Below, piece by piece: positions 56,821 to 60,000 of a stretch of DNA of 60,000 bases (the first letter of the stretch is position 1; every line of letters starts with the position of its first letter). This DNA comes from Owenia fusiformis (taxonomy: Eukaryota > Annelida > Polychaeta > Sabellida > Oweniidae): contig CAIIXF020000005.1 of the NCBI GenBank assembly GCA_903813345.2, positions 21,705,375 to 21,765,374 of the forward strand, read 5' to 3'. The translations under genes and the position numbers were made by a program. Under the pieces are notes generated by a model. That model was not told where the DNA came from. It saw only the letters and a program-made list of their open reading frames with translations, and did not search any database.

Positions 56821-57299
56821 CAGGGTGGGCCAAAAAAACGCCACTTTTTTTTCAAGACACTATTACTTTTTTATTTTCAAACCTACATACCCCAAATTTT
56901 GCAGTTATATAGTGGCAAGGGTTTTAAGTAATAATATAATGTAACAAGTCCTTCAACTGAGATTATATTTGATCTAAAAGAGGAGTTTAATTGGTCCGCC
57001 ACCATATTTGATGATAGATTTTAGTTTTAGTCGCCTTGCTGAAATAGCAGTATCAATGAAATGTTAGCATAATTTTTTTCACCATGTCTTAATTGCCAGC
57101 TTTAGTTGAGCAATTTTTTAGATTGGGTGCCTTCATACCATCTCCTGGAAACCTTCCCATACCCTATACTCACTGGGGTTTGCATCAGGGCTATTGGCTT
57201 GGCGGTTTCATTTGCTATGCAAATTATGATTTTGCATCAAAAATTAAAAAAGTTATAGCATTTTGAAAAAAAAGTGGCGTTTTTTTTTGGCCCACCCTG
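56821..57299 (-). mobile_element. Tc1/mariner-type deletion derivative (479 bp)
   Basis: The ends CAGGGTGGGCCAAAAAAACG and its inverse (~34 bp) are flanked by TA (56819-56820 and 57300-57301). The adjacent duplicate unit gives the unoccupied TA. The interior is the 3' third of a transposase gene on the minus strand. Confidence 0.9.
56955..57225 (-). pseudogene. Tc1/mariner transposase C-terminal fragment
   Basis: The minus strand shows ANSPDANPSEYRVWEGFQE, the SPDLNP-EY-VW block around the third catalytic residue, then after a frameshift AQLKLAIKTW, HFIDTAISARRLKLKSIIK and YGGGPIKLLF followed by a stop. These match the C-terminal tail of Tc1/mariner-type transposases in order and spacing. 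Two in-frame stops follow IKTW. It is a pseudogene. Confidence 0.82.
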
Positions 57300-57560
57300 T
57301 ATAGCCCCTGTTGTTAGTTAGTTGTAAAACATGATGTCTTGGTCACTTGCTCAAAAGACATTTGTACTAGCAAAATACGAAAAACGCTCATGGAAAATCA
57401 CTATATCTTGGAAAAATACTAATTCAATTATGTTCATTTTTCTGGAAAAGAAAGAAGAGAATATGTATGTATAGCTCCTGTTGTCAGTATGTTGTAAAAC
57501 ATGATGCCTAGGACACCTGCTCAAATGACAGTTGTACTAGGAAAATATGAAAATGCAGTC

Positions 57561-58300
57561 AAAGGTGACTACCACAGCAACAAAACCAAATATTAACCAG
57601 TGTTTAGGCACTTCAGATTTCGCACAAATTATCCTCATTCAATGTGTGGTGAATTTGTGGAGTTTCATCAAAATCACTCCATGTTCTAAATTCCTTCTTA
57701 AGTCTCCCTGAACCAGGGCATTTGACTGCGATTTGAAAGCATTTCAACCATGACTGTAAAGTTCCTGAAGTGATTTTTTTGATTTCACTCTACAGATTTA
57801 CCAAACAGTGAATGAAGATGATTTGTGCCAAAGGACGAGTGGCTTATAGACCCTATATTAGCCCCCAAGATATTTAGAAAAAATTGTACAGGATATCAAA
57901 GAAGTGACTTTGTTTGATAACCAGATCCCAAAATTAGGTCATTCTGACATTTATATTTCAAAATATAGGTCATTCTATTCAAAAATACAAACAAAATATT
58001 GACCAAAATATTGACTAGTGATGTCTACAAAAGAAGTTTGCGAAACTATATCAGAAAAGAATTAGTGCAGTCAGAATGTGGGTTTCGGCGTGCGTTCTGA
58101 GGGATTTTATGGGACATAATTTTTCAAGTTCCTACTATGATTATACATATTTTTATGGATTATTAGATCTTAGTTTTTCAGCTTTTAGATTTTGTGGCCA
58201 TTTTACCCCCCATGGGCTAAAATTTGGACCCCTACTATAAAATTGGGCAAGAACTCAAAAAATACTCAGTGGAATGTTTCCAAATTACTAAGTTATATTT
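57561..58300. other. intronic stretch with a dispersed repeat
   Basis: 57930-58070 is a diverged copy of part of 12040-12400. No exon is seen elsewhere. Confidence 0.45.
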
Positions 58301-59060
58301 GTATAGGCTAACTGAATATATGATAAAAATTTCATGTCACATGGTTAAGTGGTTGCCATGGAAATGGATAAAACATGCCCTTCGGGTGTCAATTTTCAGG
58401 CCAATTTTTCAGGATTGACAGAGTCATTTCATGCATATTTTGTCACCAATGTGTTAGGAAGGGTTAAAATGTAAATAGAAAACTTCTATAATATATTAGC
58501 AACAATTGTATGTAAAGATCAGTCCACAAAACCTCAGATTTTGGCCTTGTATTGGTCCATGACTTATACAGGGGTCTATTTCATAGACTCGAGCTCCCAC
58601 ATTGGATGGATGCTATAACTTTTGAAATAATGGAGATACAGGTCTCATTTTTTCAGATCTTCATAAATGGTTAGTTTTAAGTATCTTATTATACTTTGGG
58701 AGCTGACATGTGATTGGTTGCCATGGTAACCAGGGTTTTAGGGGATTCTGACCCCAACATTGGATGGATGCTGTAACTTTTGAAATAAGGGAGATACATG
58801 TCTCATTATTTCAGATCTTAGACAATGATTGATCATAAATATTAAATTAGACTTTGGGAGCTGAAATTTGATTGGTTACCATGGTAACTAGAGCTTTATT
58901 GAAATTTGGACCTCAATTCATAAATGCATTAACGTTTGAATTTAAGCAGATACAGATATCATCATTTCAGATCTTAAAAATTAATTAGATTTGTGTATTG
59001 ATTTCGACTTTGTAGCTTAGCATTTACTTGATTGTCATAGTAACCATGTTTCGTCGTCAT
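58301..59060 (+). repeat. ~158 bp tandem repeat with X-box motifs
   Basis: Units carry ACATTGGATGGATGCTGTAA, GGAGATACA..TCTCATT and TTTGGGAGCTGA.AT. Each ends in an X-box-like palindrome: GTTGCCATGGAAAT (58352), GTTGCCATGGTAAC (58717), GTTACCATGGTAAC (58875) and a decayed copy at ~59032. The last three are spaced ~157-158 bp. No coding frame is seen. Confidence 0.75.
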
Positions 59061-59450
59061 GGTACCCCTAATTTTTTATTTCAGTCTTACCTTCATTTGA
59101 GAATGGTCAATTCACAACATGTTATACCAAAATGCTCAAAATTATAATTTTGCTCTTAATTTCAGCAATTTATCCTGTCTGACAGTATAGCCTTATTCCA
59201 TTCTACTAGTTCTCACACATATTCTGACTCCCAACTTGTTTTTACTCATCATTATCGTTTTCATCTTCCACAATTGCCTCTTAATTTAAAATATCAACAA
59301 TTTCTATTGGAAAGAAGGATTCTTTTGACCATTCTTGTGTTAAAGATTCGTCAGGGAATTCACAGTTCATTCATGCAGTGTTGGGCATAATGGTAGAGCT
59401 GGGTTTAGGCTGGTGGGAATGTGTCCATACATAGGTTGGATAATTTACCC
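59061..59450. other. unassigned stretch
   Basis: No gene or repeat is recognised. Confidence 0.35.
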
Positions 59451-60000
59451 TCTTCAAATGTGAAAGAAAATGCCAACACCTTCATAAGTGAGGGCAGCAC
59501 TGTTCTGTTTTGTTCTGTATCTCATGGGAAACAGCTCATCTCGTAATCTATTAGTGGCAGTTATTTTTCTATTTCTGCTGTATTTTTGCAGGTGAACAAT
59601 TCAACTTTCGATTTTATGGTAGCGGGAATTCCTATATTGTTTCCTATTGAAGAAAACAACTTTAAGAATTGTTTGTCTTCCAGTTGATTCACTCTTCCTT
59701 TGTTCAGAAAGGCACTGGAGGAATCTGATCCAGTAAAGAGCTTCTGACATCTAATGGGACAGAGTTCACATCAGTTGAGGTTCTTAAAATTATTTTCTTC
59801 ATAATAGGAATCAATATAGAAATTCCTGACACAATAAAATCCAAAGTTGAATTGTTCACCAGTAAAAGTACAGCAGAATTACAAAAGTATATTTGTAACT
59901 TACATCAATAGATAACGATATGAGCTGTTTCACATAAGATATTCTCCAAAACAGAACAGTCCTGCCCTCACTTATGGAGATGTTGACATTTCAACTCTTC
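59451..60000. mobile_element. palindromic element running off the window (axis ~59725)
   Basis: ATAAGTGAGGGCAGCACTGT (59486), GTGAACAATTCAACTTTCGA (59592) and AAACAACTTTAAGAA (59655) are matched in inverse at ~59960, ~59860 and ~59790. Identity is ~80% by eye. The outer end on the right lies beyond 60000. Confidence 0.7.

Larger units (their letters stand above)
56740..57560 (+). repeat. tandem duplication (~180 bp unit), first unit split by a Tc1-type insert
   Basis: Unit 1 has CTATATCTTGGAAAATACTA (56750), then the insert, then TAGCCCCTGTTGTTAGT. Unit 2 has CTATATCTTGGAAAAATACT (57402), TATGTATAGCTCCTGTTGTC (57465) and the same AAACATGATG, TTGTACTAG words. Unit 2 is the empty site for the insert. 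Confidence 0.8.

Noticed and set aside
59581-59650. Exon starting after TTTTTGCAG at 59591
   Set aside because: The acceptor-like sequence lies in the arm of a palindrome and its inverse copy lacks it; the frame stops after 19 codons.

Overview
The window is AT-rich animal (metazoan) genomic DNA. It has spliced exons with GT/AG borders, introns tens of kilobases long, and remnants of metazoan transposons: mariner/Tc1, LINE, Penelope-like, a MULE-like long-TIR element, hAT-like, and tandem-core elements resembling HINE/pearl elements. The repeat style suits a marine invertebrate (lophotrochozoan or invertebrate deuterostome). I cannot name the species. There is no prokaryotic gene organisation, and most short open frames are chance frames inside repeats.

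Host genes are sparse. Gene A lies on the minus strand: four exons (37731-37811, 1883-2115, 785-889, 290-661) join in consistent phase and encode the C-terminal ~263 residues of a protein I do not recognise. One of its introns is ~35.6 kb. Gene B lies on the plus strand: two internal exons (46324-46556 and 55934-56054) encode a Ser/Thr/Gln/Asn-rich stretch like a transcription-factor activation region. Its other exons are outside the window or not visible.

The rest is layered mobile DNA. 1-9.6 kb: gene A exons, a LINE 3' remnant, a 3.2 kb long-TIR element (A) carrying a ~790 bp element (B), and repeats rich in AGGTCA half-sites. 10.4-11.4 kb: a dead mariner. 12.4-19.7 kb: tandem-core elements C and D with 162 bp units, around a second long-TIR/foldback complex. 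21.76-27.31 kb: a giant inverted repeat, one arm broken by a TIR element and the other by a B copy. 29.8-37.4 kb: a mariner-type shell, itself full of a MULE-like element, two E elements and a C element. 38.7-45.6 kb: a tRNA-like SINE head, an inverted pair of G repeats, an hAT-like insertion, a second A element with odd hairpins, and another C copy. 46-50 kb: gene B exon, a chimeric C/E element, a Penelope-like remnant and a C fragment split by B. 50.2-53.3 kb: a foldback carrying three perfect CREs, inside the TIR of a mariner, inside a third inverted-repeat element. 56.7-60 kb: a Tc1-type remnant with its empty site alongside, an X-box tandem array, and a palindrome running off the end.

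The most interesting signal is modular architecture. Several element families share one plan: a 5' hairpin head, a pyrimidine-rich CCGTC/TGTC tract, a core of ~110-165 bp tandem units, and a 3' subterminal inverted match to the head. Heads and cores are exchanged between families. The cores carry regulatory-like motifs once per unit (YY1-like CCATTTT, RFX X-box-like GTTGCCATGGTAAC). A second signal is a set of unrelated palindromes that share a CGAAG...GAGTG loop.
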